Shown: positions 56,578 to 64,000 of the stretch, piece after piece
Layout of the letters: the number at the start of each line of letters is the position of its first letter
How positions within the stretch are numbered: the first letter of the stretch is position 1
NCBI GenBank assembly: GCA_023264815.1
Contig: JAHFUZ010000002.1
Location: 62,001 to 126,000, forward strand
Reading direction: 5' to 3'
Origin: Arthrobacter sp.
Lineage (GTDB): Bacteria > Actinomycetota > Actinomycetes > Actinomycetales > Micrococcaceae
DNA length: 64,000 bases
Made by a program: the position numbers and the translations under genes
Notes under the pieces: model-generated
What the model was told of the DNA's origin: nothing
What the model saw: the letters and a program-made list of their open reading frames with translations, nothing else
Database searches by the model: none

Positions 56578-58593
56578 GTGATGACGAACCCCCTCCTCAG
56601 CACCGGCGCCCTGCCCTACGGGCTGCCGCCTTTTGCCCAGCTCGCACCCTCGGACTACGCAGAGGCCATCACCGCCGGCCTCGAGGAACATGTGGCGGAA
56701 GTCCAGGCAATCCTGGACAACCCGGCGGGTGCGACGTTCCAGAACACTGCCGTGGCCATGGAGAAGGCGGGCCAACTGCTCCAGCGGGCCACGGCGTCCT
56801 TCTTCACGCTGGTTTCCGCCGACGCCACTGAAGAAATCCGGGAACTGGAGACCGAACTTTCGCCGCGGCTCTCCGCCCACCAGGACGAGGTCTATCTCAA
56901 CCGTGCCCTCTTCGACCGGTTCGCGGCGATTGACACCTCCGCACTTGATCCGGAGTCCGTCCGGCTCGTGGAGGAGTACCTGAGGGAATTCCGCCAGTCC
57001 GGGATCCAGCTCGATGGGTCCGGGCAGGACCGGCTGAAAGGGATCAATGCGGAGCTGTCGAAACTCGGCACCGAGTATGGGCAGCGGGTCAAGGAGGGGA
57101 GAAAGTCGTCGGCCCTGCTTCTGGAGAACGCTGACGAGCTGGCCGGCCTGCCGGCGGACGATGTGGCCAGCGCCGCTGAGGCGGCCCGCGCCGCCGGCCA
57201 CGAGGGGAAATTCCTGCTCACCCTGATCCAGCCCAGCAACCAGCCCGCCATGGCCGCCCTCGAAAACCGGGACGTCCGCCGTCGGCTGTTTGAGGCCTCC
57301 ATTGGCCGGGGCAGCAACGGCGGCAGCTCCGATGTCCTGGAGCTGGTTCGATCGATGGCCGGACTGCGCGCTGAAAAGGCCGCCCTTCTGGGGTTCGCGA
57401 ACTATGCCGAACTCGTGGTGGACCGGCAGACGGCCCCCGACTTTGAAGCTGTCCAGTCCATGCTCAACAGGCTGGCGCCTGCGGCAGTGCGCAACGCTGA
57501 TGCCGAGGCCGCGGCGCTGGCCGGGATTGCCGGGCATCCGCTGGAGGCCTGGGATTGGGCGTTCTACGCAGCGAAGGTGCGCCGGGAGAAATACGCGGTG
57601 GACGAGCAGGCGCTCCGCCCCTACTTCGAACTGGACCGCGTTCTCCGGGACGGCGTCTTCTTCGCCGCTACGTCCCTCTTTGGCATCACGTTCCATGAAC
57701 GCAGCGACCTTGCCGGCTACCACCCCGAGGTGCGGGTCTGGGAGGTCCGGGACCAGGACGGGGCGGAGCGGGGACTGTTCCTGGGCGATTACTACGCCCG
57801 GGGGTCCAAGCGGGGCGGGGCCTGGATGAACTCGCTGCTGGAACAGTCAGCCCTGCTGGGGACCCGGCCCGTGGTGATCAACAACCTGAACATTTCCAAA
57901 CCGCCGGCCGGGGAGCCGACGCTTCTGACGCTGGACGAGCTGCGGACCACCTTCCACGAGTTCGGCCATGCCCTCCACGGGCTGTTCTCCAACGTGACCT
58001 ATCCCCGGTTTTCCGGCACGGCGGTCCCCCGGGACTTTGTGGAATATCCGTCGCAGGTTAACGAAATGTGGGTCCTCTGGCCCGAGGTGCTGGCCAACTA
58101 CGCCCGGCACCACATAACAGGTGAGCCGCTCCCCCAGGACGTGGTGGACAGGCTTCATGATTCCCGGCTCTGGGGCGAGGGCTTCGCCACCACCGAATAC
58201 CTGGGCGCCGCGCTGCTGGACCTGGCCTGGCATGTGCTGGACGAACCCGGAATCCCCGACGACGTACTGGCTTTTGAGGCAAAATCGTTGGCCGCGGCCG
58301 GGGTTGCACATGCCCTGATTCCGCCGCGCTACCGGACCGGATATTTCCAGCACGTCTTCGCCGGCGACGGCTATGCGGCGGGCTACTACTCCTACATCTG
58401 GAGTGAGGTCCTGGACGCTGAAACCGTTGACTGGTTCACCGAGAACGGCGGCCTGAACCGCGCCAACGGGGAAAAGTTCCGGCACGAGCTCCTGTCCCGC
58501 GGCAACAGCCGCGACCCGCTGGACTCGTTCCGTGCCCTTCGCGGACGTGACGCCAGACTCGAGCCCCTCCTCAAGCGCCGCGGTCTTGAATAA
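56578..58593 (+). CDS. M3-family metallopeptidase (oligopeptidase/peptidyl-dipeptidase)
   Basis: Zinc oligopeptidase, 671 aa. The zinc-binding HExxH is in TTFHEFGHALHGLFSN near residues 456-471, with the third ligand region downstream. Conserved C-terminal features include GYYSYIWSEVLDAETVDWF and FRHELLSRGNSRDPLDSF. No signal peptide is seen, so it is cytoplasmic. AAAGG lies eight bases before the ATG. Its start is 71 bp from that of capA on the other strand. Confidence 0.93.
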   Translation: MMTNPLLSTGALPYGLPPFAQLAPSDYAEAITAGLEEHVAEVQAILDNPAGATFQNTAVAMEKAGQLLQRATASFFTLVSADATEEIRELETELSPRLSAHQDEVYLNRALFDRFAAIDTSALDPESVRLVEEYLREFRQSGIQLDGSGQDRLKGINAELSKLGTEYGQRVKEGRKSSALLLENADELAGLPADDVASAAEAARAAGHEGKFLLTLIQPSNQPAMAALENRDVRRRLFEASIGRGSNGGSSDVLELVRSMAGLRAEKAALLGFANYAELVVDRQTAPDFEAVQSMLNRLAPAAVRNADAEAAALAGIAGHPLEAWDWAFYAAKVRREKYAVDEQALRPYFELDRVLRDGVFFAATSLFGITFHERSDLAGYHPEVRVWEVRDQDGAERGLFLGDYYARGSKRGGAWMNSLLEQSALLGTRPVVINNLNISKPPAGEPTLLTLDELRTTFHEFGHALHGLFSNVTYPRFSGTAVPRDFVEYPSQVNEMWVLWPEVLANYARHHITGEPLPQDVVDRLHDSRLWGEGFATTEYLGAALLDLAWHVLDEPGIPDDVLAFEAKSLAAAGVAHALIPPRYRTGYFQHVFAGDGYAAGYYSYIWSEVLDAETVDWFTENGGLNRANGEKFRHELLSRGNSRDPLDSFRALRGRDARLEPLLKRRGLE

Positions 58594-58599
58594 CCCCTT

Positions 58600-58661
58600 C
58601 ATCGATTGCTGAGAAGGCGTCGTTTTGGGGCCCCAAAAGGACGTTTACGGAGCAATCGATG
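58600..58661. repeat. 62-bp near-perfect palindrome after the M3 peptidase gene
   Basis: Two 31-bp arms meet without a loop at GGGG|CCCC. The arms begin CATCGATTGCT on one strand and on the other, and 25 of 31 positions match (6 mismatches). It starts 6 bp after the stop codon of the M3 gene. The size and form resemble intergenic REP-like elements. Whether other copies exist cannot be seen in this window; none was noticed. Confidence 0.7.
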
Positions 58662-58663
58662 GG

Positions 58664-58718
58664 GAAGAACGACGGCGGGTGGCCACCTTCGAAAAGGTAC
58701 CACCCGCCGTCGTACTTC
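58664..58718. terminator. Bidirectional terminator between the M3 gene and pdxS
   Basis: A 14-bp perfect arm ACGACGGCGGGTGG (58669-58682) pairs with CCACCCGCCGTCGT (58700-58713), extended by GAAG/CTTC after one mismatch. The inner bases include CCTT..AAGG. The plus-strand exit is TACTTCTTT. The minus-strand exit GTTCTTCCCC is less U-rich. It can end both the M3 and pdxS transcripts. Confidence 0.75.
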
Positions 58719-58729
58719 TTTAGGAGCCG

Positions 58730-59656
58730 TTACCAGCCGCGCTCGGCGAGGCGGTGCGGCTGCGGGATCTCGTCCACGTTGATGCCCACCATGGCTTCGC
58801 CCAGCCCGCGGGAGGCCTTGGCGATGACGTCCGGGTCGTCGAAGAAGGTGGTGGCCTTGACTACGGCTGCGGCACGCTGGGCCGGGTTGCCGGACTTGAA
58901 GATGCCGGAGCCCACGAACACGCCGTCGGCGCCGAGCTGCATCATCATGGCGGCGTCGGCCGGGGTGGCGATGCCGCCCGCGGTGAACAGCACCACGGGC
59001 AGCTTGCCGGCGGCGGCAACTTCCTTGACCAGTTCGTACGGGGCCTGCAGTTCCTTGGCCGCGACGTACAGCTCATCCTCGGGCAGGGCCGCGAGCTTGG
59101 CGATCTCGGCGCGGATCTGGCGCATGTGGCCGGTGGCGTTGGAAACGTCGCCGGTGCCGGCCTCACCCTTGGAGCGGATCATGGCCGCGCCCTCGTTGAT
59201 GCGGCGCAGCGCCTCACCGAGGTTGGTGGCGCCACAGACGAAGGGAACCTTGAAGTTCCACTTGTCAATGTGGTGGAGGTAGTCGGCCGGGGTGAGGACC
59301 TCGGACTCGTCGATGTAGTCCACGCCGAGGGACTGCAGAACCTGGGCCTCAACGAAGTGCCCGATCCGGGCCTTGGCCATGACGGGAACTGAGACGGCGT
59401 CAATGATCTTGTCGATCATGTCCGGGTCCGACATGCGTGACACGCCGCCCTGGGCACGGATATCGGCCGGAACGCGTTCCAGCGCCATCACTGCAACGGC
59501 ACCGGCATCTTCGGCGATGCGGGCCTGTTCGACGTTGACGACGTCCATGATGACGCCGCCTTTGAGCATCTCAGCCATGCCGCGCTTGACGCGGTTGCTG
59601 CCCGTGACGCTGTTCGCGGACGAACCGGCTTCGCTGCTTACATCAGGTGTAGACAC
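58730..59656 (-). CDS. pdxS: Pyridoxal 5'-phosphate synthase lyase subunit PdxS
   Basis: Makes PLP from ribose 5-phosphate, glyceraldehyde 3-phosphate and PdxT-derived ammonia; TIM barrel. Signatures: [55 protein letters not shown] and [16 protein letters not shown]. The track start 59707 adds an unsupported peptide. GTG 59656 ([10 protein letters not shown] follows) with AGGGG five bases upstream gives 308 aa, close to family size. It lies 141 bp after pgsA. Confidence 0.97.
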   Translation of the reverse strand: MSTPDVSSEAGSSANSVTGSNRVKRGMAEMLKGGVIMDVVNVEQARIAEDAGAVAVMALERVPADIRAQGGVSRMSDPDMIDKIIDAVSVPVMAKARIGHFVEAQVLQSLGVDYIDESEVLTPADYLHHIDKWNFKVPFVCGATNLGEALRRINEGAAMIRSKGEAGTGDVSNATGHMRQIRAEIAKLAALPEDELYVAAKELQAPYELVKEVAAAGKLPVVLFTAGGIATPADAAMMMQLGADGVFVGSGIFKSGNPAQRAAAVVKATTFFDDPDVIAKASRGLGEAMVGINVDEIPQPHRLAERGW

Positions 59657-59797
59657 AAAAACCCCTATGGGTAGATAGATGATCTTCGCCGGGCGTGAGG
59701 GCGGCAAGAAGCCGAAAGTACACGCACCGGGTTGCCGGATCCCTTGACCGGGCAGTCACAATACTAGTCCCCCGGCAGGCGGCGGGCTTAATCAGGC

Positions 59798-60421
59798 TTA
59801 ATCCGGGGCCGCGGTTGCTTCCAATGCCTGGCGGCGGACGGCCGCGATCCGCTGGATAACGGTGATCAGGCTCGCCAAGGCCAGCAGCCCAAGCGTCACC
59901 AGCAGCACCACCGGCGGCAGGCCCAGGCCCGTGAATCCGGTGACCACCAGCACCGAAACCAGCCGTTCGGCGCGTTCGGCAATGCCCACATTCGCTGTGA
60001 AGCCGAGCGATTCGGCTTTGGCCCGGGCGTAGGAGACCACCATGCCCAGCACCAGGCAGAGCATGGCTGCGACGGCGATCGCATAGTCGGATCCGCCGGT
60101 GAAGAACCAGATGGCCAGGCCCGCAAACAGGGCTCCGTCCGCGATCCTGTCCAGGGTGGAGTCCAGGAAGTTCCCCCAGCGGCCGCCGGTGTCCCGCATC
60201 CTGGCCATGATGCCGTCCAGTACGTCGGAGAAGATAAAGGCCGTGATAAACAGTGTTCCCCACCACAGCTGCCCGAGGGGGTAGAAGACCAGGGCGCCAA
60301 CCACCACACCCAGCGTTCCCACCACCGTCACGGCGTCGGGTGAGACACCGATCTTCAGGAGCCAGCGGGCAAAAGGGGTAAACAGTGCGGTGAAGAACCC
60401 GCGTGCGTGCCTATTCAGCAT
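59798..60421 (-). CDS. pgsA: CDP-alcohol phosphatidyltransferase, probable phosphatidylinositol phosphate synthase
   Basis: Integral membrane enzyme joining CDP-diacylglycerol to (probably) inositol phosphate. The CDP-AP motif is complete: DVLDGIMARMRDTGGRWGNFLDSTLDRIAD, with all four Asp residues. About six TM helices in 207 aa. The track start 60586 is over-extended; ATG 60421 has GGGGAG about 4 nt upstream and overlaps the HIT gene by 11 bp. Context (thrS, HIT) is that of mycobacterial pgsA1. The next PIM genes of that cluster are absent here. Confidence 0.9.
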   Translation of the reverse strand: MLNRHARGFFTALFTPFARWLLKIGVSPDAVTVVGTLGVVVGALVFYPLGQLWWGTLFITAFIFSDVLDGIMARMRDTGGRWGNFLDSTLDRIADGALFAGLAIWFFTGGSDYAIAVAAMLCLVLGMVVSYARAKAESLGFTANVGIAERAERLVSVLVVTGFTGLGLPPVVLLVTLGLLALASLITVIQRIAAVRRQALEATAAPD

Positions 60422-60998
60422 CCGTCTCCCCGGGCCAGGCCTCGGCAACCAGCTGGCGGACCTCGTCGAGGGTCTGCGTGATTGCCTTGGTCTGGGCGAT
60501 GATCGGGAAGAAGTTTCCGTCACCGCCCCACCGCGGAACGATGTGCTGGTGCAGGTGCGCCGCGATCCCGGCGCCGCCCACCACACCCTGGTTCATGCCG
60601 AGGTTGAAGCCGCCCGGGTTGGAGACCTTGCGCAGGACCCGCATGGCCGTCTGCGTGATCTCGGCAAACTCCGCAGTCTCCTCCAGAGTGAGGTCGGTGT
60701 AGTCCGGGACGTGCCGGTAGGGGCAGACCAGGAGGTGGCCGGGGTTATACGGAAACAGGTTGAGTACCACGTAGCAGGTCTTCCCGCGGTGGACGATGAG
60801 GGCTTCTTCGTCAGTCCGGGCCGGGCCCACGCAGAACGGGCAGTCGTTCTCGTTCTTGAACTGGTGCTGGCCCCCCTTGATGTAGGCCATCCGGTGCGGA
60901 GTCCACAGGCGCTGGAACGCGTCGGGTACGCCGGCGAGATCAAAGTCATCGGTCACGCCGGCATCCCCTGGATATCCTGCGCCTGTGTTCTCCTGCAC
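60411..60998 (-). CDS. HIT-family protein, probable Ap4A phosphorylase
   Basis: Histidine-triad nucleotide-binding protein. The HIT motif is HLHQHIVPRWGGDGNF. LNLFPYNPGHLLVCPYRHVPDYTDLT is typical, and a CPFC pair lies N-terminal. Its mycobacterial counterpart at the same location (Rv2613c) is an Ap4A phosphorylase. The track start GTG 60998 gives 195 aa; GTG 60953 (TDDFDLAG follows) with CAGGGG eight bases upstream is an alternative, giving 180 aa. It is 20 bp after thrS. Confidence 0.9.
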   Translation of the reverse strand: MQENTGAGYPGDAGVTDDFDLAGVPDAFQRLWTPHRMAYIKGGQHQFKNENDCPFCVGPARTDEEALIVHRGKTCYVVLNLFPYNPGHLLVCPYRHVPDYTDLTLEETAEFAEITQTAMRVLRKVSNPGGFNLGMNQGVVGGAGIAAHLHQHIVPRWGGDGNFFPIIAQTKAITQTLDEVRQLVAEAWPGETDAE

Positions 60999-61018
60999 GT
61001 TATGCTGTTCCGTTTCCG

Positions 61019-63028
61019 CTAGCTGGTCCGGTTACGGACGGCTTCCGTGATCCGCTTGACCGCTTCGGCCACGGGCACGCCGTTGTCCTGGCTGCCGTCG
61101 CGGAACCGGAAGGACACCGCGCCGGCCTCGGCGTCATCGCCGCCGGCGATCAGGACAAACGGGATCTTGTCCTTACTGGCGGTGCGGATCTTCTTCGGGA
61201 ACCTGTCCGAGGACGTATCCACCTCGGCACGGATGCCCGCCGCCTTGAGCTGGTCAACGACGTTGAACATGTACTCGTTGAACGTTTCGGCCACCGGAAT
61301 ACCCACCACCTGGACCGGGGAAAGCCACGCCGGGAACGCGCCTGCGTAGTGCTCGGTGAGTACGCCCATGAATCGCTCGATGGAACCGAAGAGCGCGCGG
61401 TGGATCATGACCGGCCGCTGGCGGGTGCCGTCGGCGGCCTGGAATTCCAGTTCGAAGCGTTCGGGAAGGTTGAAGTCCAGCTGGATGGTGGACATCTGCC
61501 AGGTACGGCCGAGGGCGTCCTTGGCCTGGACCGAAATCTTCGGGCCATAGAAGGCGGCCCCGCCCGGATCCGCAACCAGTTCCAGGCCGGATTCCTCGGC
61601 CACTTCGGCGAGGGTCCGGGTGGCTTCTTCCCAGGCTGCGTCCTCGCCGACGTACTTCTCCGGGTCCTTGGTGGACAGCTCCAGGTAGAAGTCGTTCAGG
61701 CCGTAGTCCTTGAGCAGGTCGAGCACGAAGGTCAGGGTCTTGGTGAGCTCGTCCTTCATCTGCTCGCGGGTGCAGTAGATGTGGGCGTCGTCCTGTGTCA
61801 TGCCGCGGACACGGGTCAGGCCGTGCACCACGCCGGACTTTTCGTACCGGTAGACGGACCCGAATTCGAAGAGCCGCAGTGGCAGTTCACGGTAGGACCG
61901 TCCGCGTGAGCGGAAGATCAGGTTGTGCATGGGGCAGTTCATCGGCTTCAGGTAGTAGTCCTGGCCGGGCTTGCGGACCGTTCCGTCCTCGTTGAGTTCG
62001 GCGTCCACGTGCATGGCCGGGAACATGCCCTCCTTGTACCAGTCAAGGTGGCCGGAGACTTCGTACAAGTGGCCCTTGGTGATGTGCGGGGTGTACACGA
62101 ATTCGTACCCGGCATCAACGTGGCGCTGCCGCGAGTAGTCCTCCATCTCCTTGCGGATGATGCCGCCCTTGGGGTGGAACACCGGCAGCCCGGAGCCCAG
62201 TTCGTCGGGGAAGGAGAAGAGGTCAAGTTCGACGCCGAGCTTACGGTGGTCGCGCCGCTCAGCTTCAGCGATCCGCTCCTGGTAGGCCTTCAGTGCGTCC
62301 TTGGTGGGCCAGGCGGTGCCATAGATGCGCTGCAGCTGCTGGTTTTTCTGGTTGCCCAGCCAGTACGCGGAGGACGAGCGGGTGAGGGCGAACGCGTTGG
62401 AGATCAGCTTGGTGTTGGGCAGGTGCGGGCCGCGGCAGAGATCGCACCAGACGGTGGTCCCTTCCTTCCGCTCCACGTTGTCGTAGATGGTGATCTCGCC
62501 GGCACCCACTTCGACGTTGACGCCTTCGCCTGCTTCAGCGGCCTCGTTCTTCTTGCCCAGCAGTTCAAGCTTGTAGGGCTCGTTCTTCATGGCTTCGCGG
62601 GCTTCGTCCTCGCTGACCACACGTCGGACGAACTTCTGGTTCTGGTTGATGATCTTGAGCATCATCTTCTCGAGGGTCTTGAGGTCCTCGGGGGTGAACG
62701 GCTCGGCGACGTCGAAGTCGAAGTAGAAGCCATCGGTGATGTAAGGGCCGATGCCAAGCTTGGCATCCGGGCGGAGCTGCTGCACGGCCTGGGCCATGAC
62801 GTGGGCGGTGGAGTGGCGGAGCACGTTCAGGCCGTCCACGGAATCCATGGTGACGCCCTCGATCTCGGCGCCCTCCGGCAGCTCCTGGTCCAGGTCCTTC
62901 AGCTCGCCGTTGACGCGGGCCACAACGACGTCACGGCGCTCAAAGAAGAGTTCCGCACCGGTTGTCCCGGTAGTCACCTTGGTCTCTTCGCCATCGACGA
63001 TGAGGGTGATCTGCTGGGCATCTGACAC
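61019..63028 (-). CDS. thrS: Threonyl-tRNA synthetase
   Basis: Class II synthetase of 669 aa. The domains in order are TGS ([22 protein letters not shown]), editing SAD ([16 protein letters not shown]), and catalytic core with zinc ligands in [20 protein letters not shown] and [18 protein letters not shown], plus the anticodon domain ([19 protein letters not shown]). The GTG start has AGGAG six bases upstream. The 146-bp leader shows no T-box features. It heads the thrS-HIT-pgsA group. Confidence 0.98.
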   Translation of the reverse strand: MSDAQQITLIVDGEETKVTTGTTGAELFFERRDVVVARVNGELKDLDQELPEGAEIEGVTMDSVDGLNVLRHSTAHVMAQAVQQLRPDAKLGIGPYITDGFYFDFDVAEPFTPEDLKTLEKMMLKIINQNQKFVRRVVSEDEAREAMKNEPYKLELLGKKNEAAEAGEGVNVEVGAGEITIYDNVERKEGTTVWCDLCRGPHLPNTKLISNAFALTRSSSAYWLGNQKNQQLQRIYGTAWPTKDALKAYQERIAEAERRDHRKLGVELDLFSFPDELGSGLPVFHPKGGIIRKEMEDYSRQRHVDAGYEFVYTPHITKGHLYEVSGHLDWYKEGMFPAMHVDAELNEDGTVRKPGQDYYLKPMNCPMHNLIFRSRGRSYRELPLRLFEFGSVYRYEKSGVVHGLTRVRGMTQDDAHIYCTREQMKDELTKTLTFVLDLLKDYGLNDFYLELSTKDPEKYVGEDAAWEEATRTLAEVAEESGLELVADPGGAAFYGPKISVQAKDALGRTWQMSTIQLDFNLPERFELEFQAADGTRQRPVMIHRALFGSIERFMGVLTEHYAGAFPAWLSPVQVVGIPVAETFNEYMFNVVDQLKAAGIRAEVDTSSDRFPKKIRTASKDKIPFVLIAGGDDAEAGAVSFRFRDGSQDNGVPVAEAVKRITEAVRNRTS

Positions 63029-63174
63029 GGGTGTCTCCTATTCAAAGTTTTAGGCTTCATAGCTTGCGGCGTACGGGGACCACAGCCAGCCATCGTCAAT
63101 GCTATCGGTTTCACCAGAGGCCGACCAACGGGGCCCGCGGGCCCGGCGGACCGGTGCGCGAGCCACGATAAGGC

Positions 63175-64000
63175 CTAACCGCCCATTCCGGTGATGGCCA
63201 GGCTTCTGCTGATTCCGTCCAGGGGATGCGGCACGTCGGTTATTTCCACCCGGCTTTCCGGGAACGGCAGCGTTTCCACCCGGCTCAGGTCCCAGGCCAT
63301 GCTGGCACTGAGGCTGATCCCCCGCGGACCCGTCCGGCGCGTTGTGCCGCGGATGAGAAGAAGCCTGGTGCCGAACAGGAGCAGCCCGGCCTGCTCCTGG
63401 GCTTCATGGAAGAACACGGAGTCGATGCAGCCGGTGCCGTCGTCAATGCTGATGAACACCACACGGCGCCCTCCCCTCATGGGCGGGGTTTGGGTGGCGA
63501 TGCGGACTCCGGCCACCAGGACCTCGGTACCGTTGCGCAGACCCAACAGCTTGTCCGCCGTGATGACGCCCAGCCTGTCCAGCATGGGACGGTGGCTGTC
63601 CATCAGGTGCCCGCTGACATCAAGGGCCATCAGGTCAAGCTCCGCCCTGACGTTCTCCACCAGGGTGGGTGCAGGCAGGCCCGGTTTGACGTTCCGAAGT
63701 TCCACATCGCCCAGGGGCAGGGACAGCTGGCCTTCCATCACGTCAGCCGCTTTCCTCGTATTGCCAGTGGCCTGGAGCTTCTGCAGGTGCTGCACCAGGT
63801 CCGCCCGGTTGGCACCGCCGCCGGCTTCCCGGTGCAGGGAATCAAAGGCGCCGAGTTGGGCGAGCCGTTTGATGCTTGGCTTGGTCAGCCTGGACCGGGC
63901 CCGAAGATCGGCCAGGGAGTCGTAGGGCTGGCCGGCAACAATACGCTTGAGTTCGGCCCCGGAGAGCCCATAAATACCGTTGAGGCTCAGCCTGATGCCG
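63175..64000 (-). CDS. dnaE2: Error-prone DNA polymerase DnaE2, C-terminal part (partial, cut by window end)
   Basis: The open frame runs from stop 63175 to the window end (phase at 63999), about 275 codons; the track ORF lists only the last 206 because it needs a start. The visible part has a helix-hairpin-helix region (LTKPSIKRLAQLGAFDSLH), the linker with DVMEGQLSLPLGDVE, then an OB-fold nucleic-acid-binding domain (GVRIATQTPPMRGGRRVVFISIDDG). This layout is that of DnaE2, the translesion polymerase working with ImuA/ImuB. The palm catalytic Asp residues would be outside the window. Confidence 0.88.
   Translation of the reverse strand, partial: GIRLSLNGIYGLSGAELKRIVAGQPYDSLADLRARSRLTKPSIKRLAQLGAFDSLHREAGGGANRADLVQHLQKLQATGNTRKAADVMEGQLSLPLGDVELRNVKPGLPAPTLVENVRAELDLMALDVSGHLMDSHRPMLDRLGVITADKLLGLRNGTEVLVAGVRIATQTPPMRGGRRVVFISIDDGTGCIDSVFFHEAQEQAGLLLFGTRLLLIRGTTRRTGPRGISLSASMAWDLSRVETLPFPESRVEITDVPHPLDGISRSLAITGMGG

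Noticed and set aside
61925-63025. 366-aa plus-strand ORF opposite thrS
   Set aside because: Antisense of thrS with no domain.
63029-63174. T-box leader upstream of thrS
   Set aside because: No T-box consensus or terminator/antiterminator pair is recognisable. The other synthetase genes in the window also lack one.

Overview
The window is about 64 kb of high-GC actinobacterial chromosome. Gene order and protein sequences fit a Micrococcaceae member of the Arthrobacter/Pseudarthrobacter type. This is inferred from the actinobacterial forms present (mIHF-type integration host factor, PriA without helicase motifs, HIT/Ap4A phosphorylase beside a phosphatidylinositol-phosphate-type synthase, MurT/GatD, acVLRF1) and from GTG/TTG starts with short operon overlaps. 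No rRNA, tRNA, CRISPR array, transposase, integrase or phage gene was seen. Almost every long ORF-track entry opposite a real gene is a GC-driven shadow.

Layout. (1) 1-15.3 kb, almost all minus strand: a pyrimidine operon read right to left (pyrR-pyrB-pyrC-membrane PH-like protein-carA-carB-pyrF), followed by mihF, gmk, rpoZ, coaBC, metK and priA. A PyrR-binding-loop-like hairpin sits just ahead of the pyrR start. (2) 15.4-16.7 kb, plus strand: a PrsW-type intramembrane protease, ending in a strong bidirectional terminator. (3) 16.8-28.7 kb, minus strand: rpsD, DUF948, DUF6167, alaS, ruvX, mltG, aroE, aroC, aroK, aroB, a TPR protein, efp and nusB, which links translation, Holliday junction/rRNA processing, cell-wall glycan release and the shikimate pathway. 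(4) 28.9-43.3 kb, mixed strands and more accessory: rarA, the peptidyl-tRNA hydrolase-like factor acVLRF1, a LigB/DODA dioxygenase, a large secreted Asp-box (BNR) protein, a GNAT acetyltransferase, aspS, an APC permease, hisS, a membrane-anchored cyclophilin, a DUF349 protein and an AbiEi-like protein. (5) 43.2-53.1 kb, minus strand: relA, secF, secD, yajC, ruvB, ruvA, ruvC, yebC and pdxT. (6) 53.2-58.7 kb: murT-gatD (peptidoglycan amidation), a CapA lipoprotein and an M3 oligopeptidase. These lie between pdxT and pdxS. (7) 58.7-64 kb, minus strand: pdxS, pgsA, HIT/Ap4A phosphorylase, thrS and the 3' part of dnaE2, which runs off the window.

Functionally this is mostly core metabolism and information processing: UMP synthesis, CoA and SAM synthesis, chorismate synthesis, PLP synthesis (PdxS/PdxT), four aminoacyl-tRNA synthetases, Sec translocation accessories, RuvABC, and the stringent response. 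I found no complete undescribed multi-gene system. The most interesting points are local: the PyrR-type leader hairpin, a DODA promoter whose -35 is covered by a perfect palindrome, an ECF-type promoter motif before the Asp-box protein, an actinobacterial Vms1-like factor, a MurT with no zinc-ribbon cysteines, a His-rich MltG extension, a 62-bp near-perfect palindrome after the M3 peptidase, and the cell-wall gene group splitting pdxT from pdxS.
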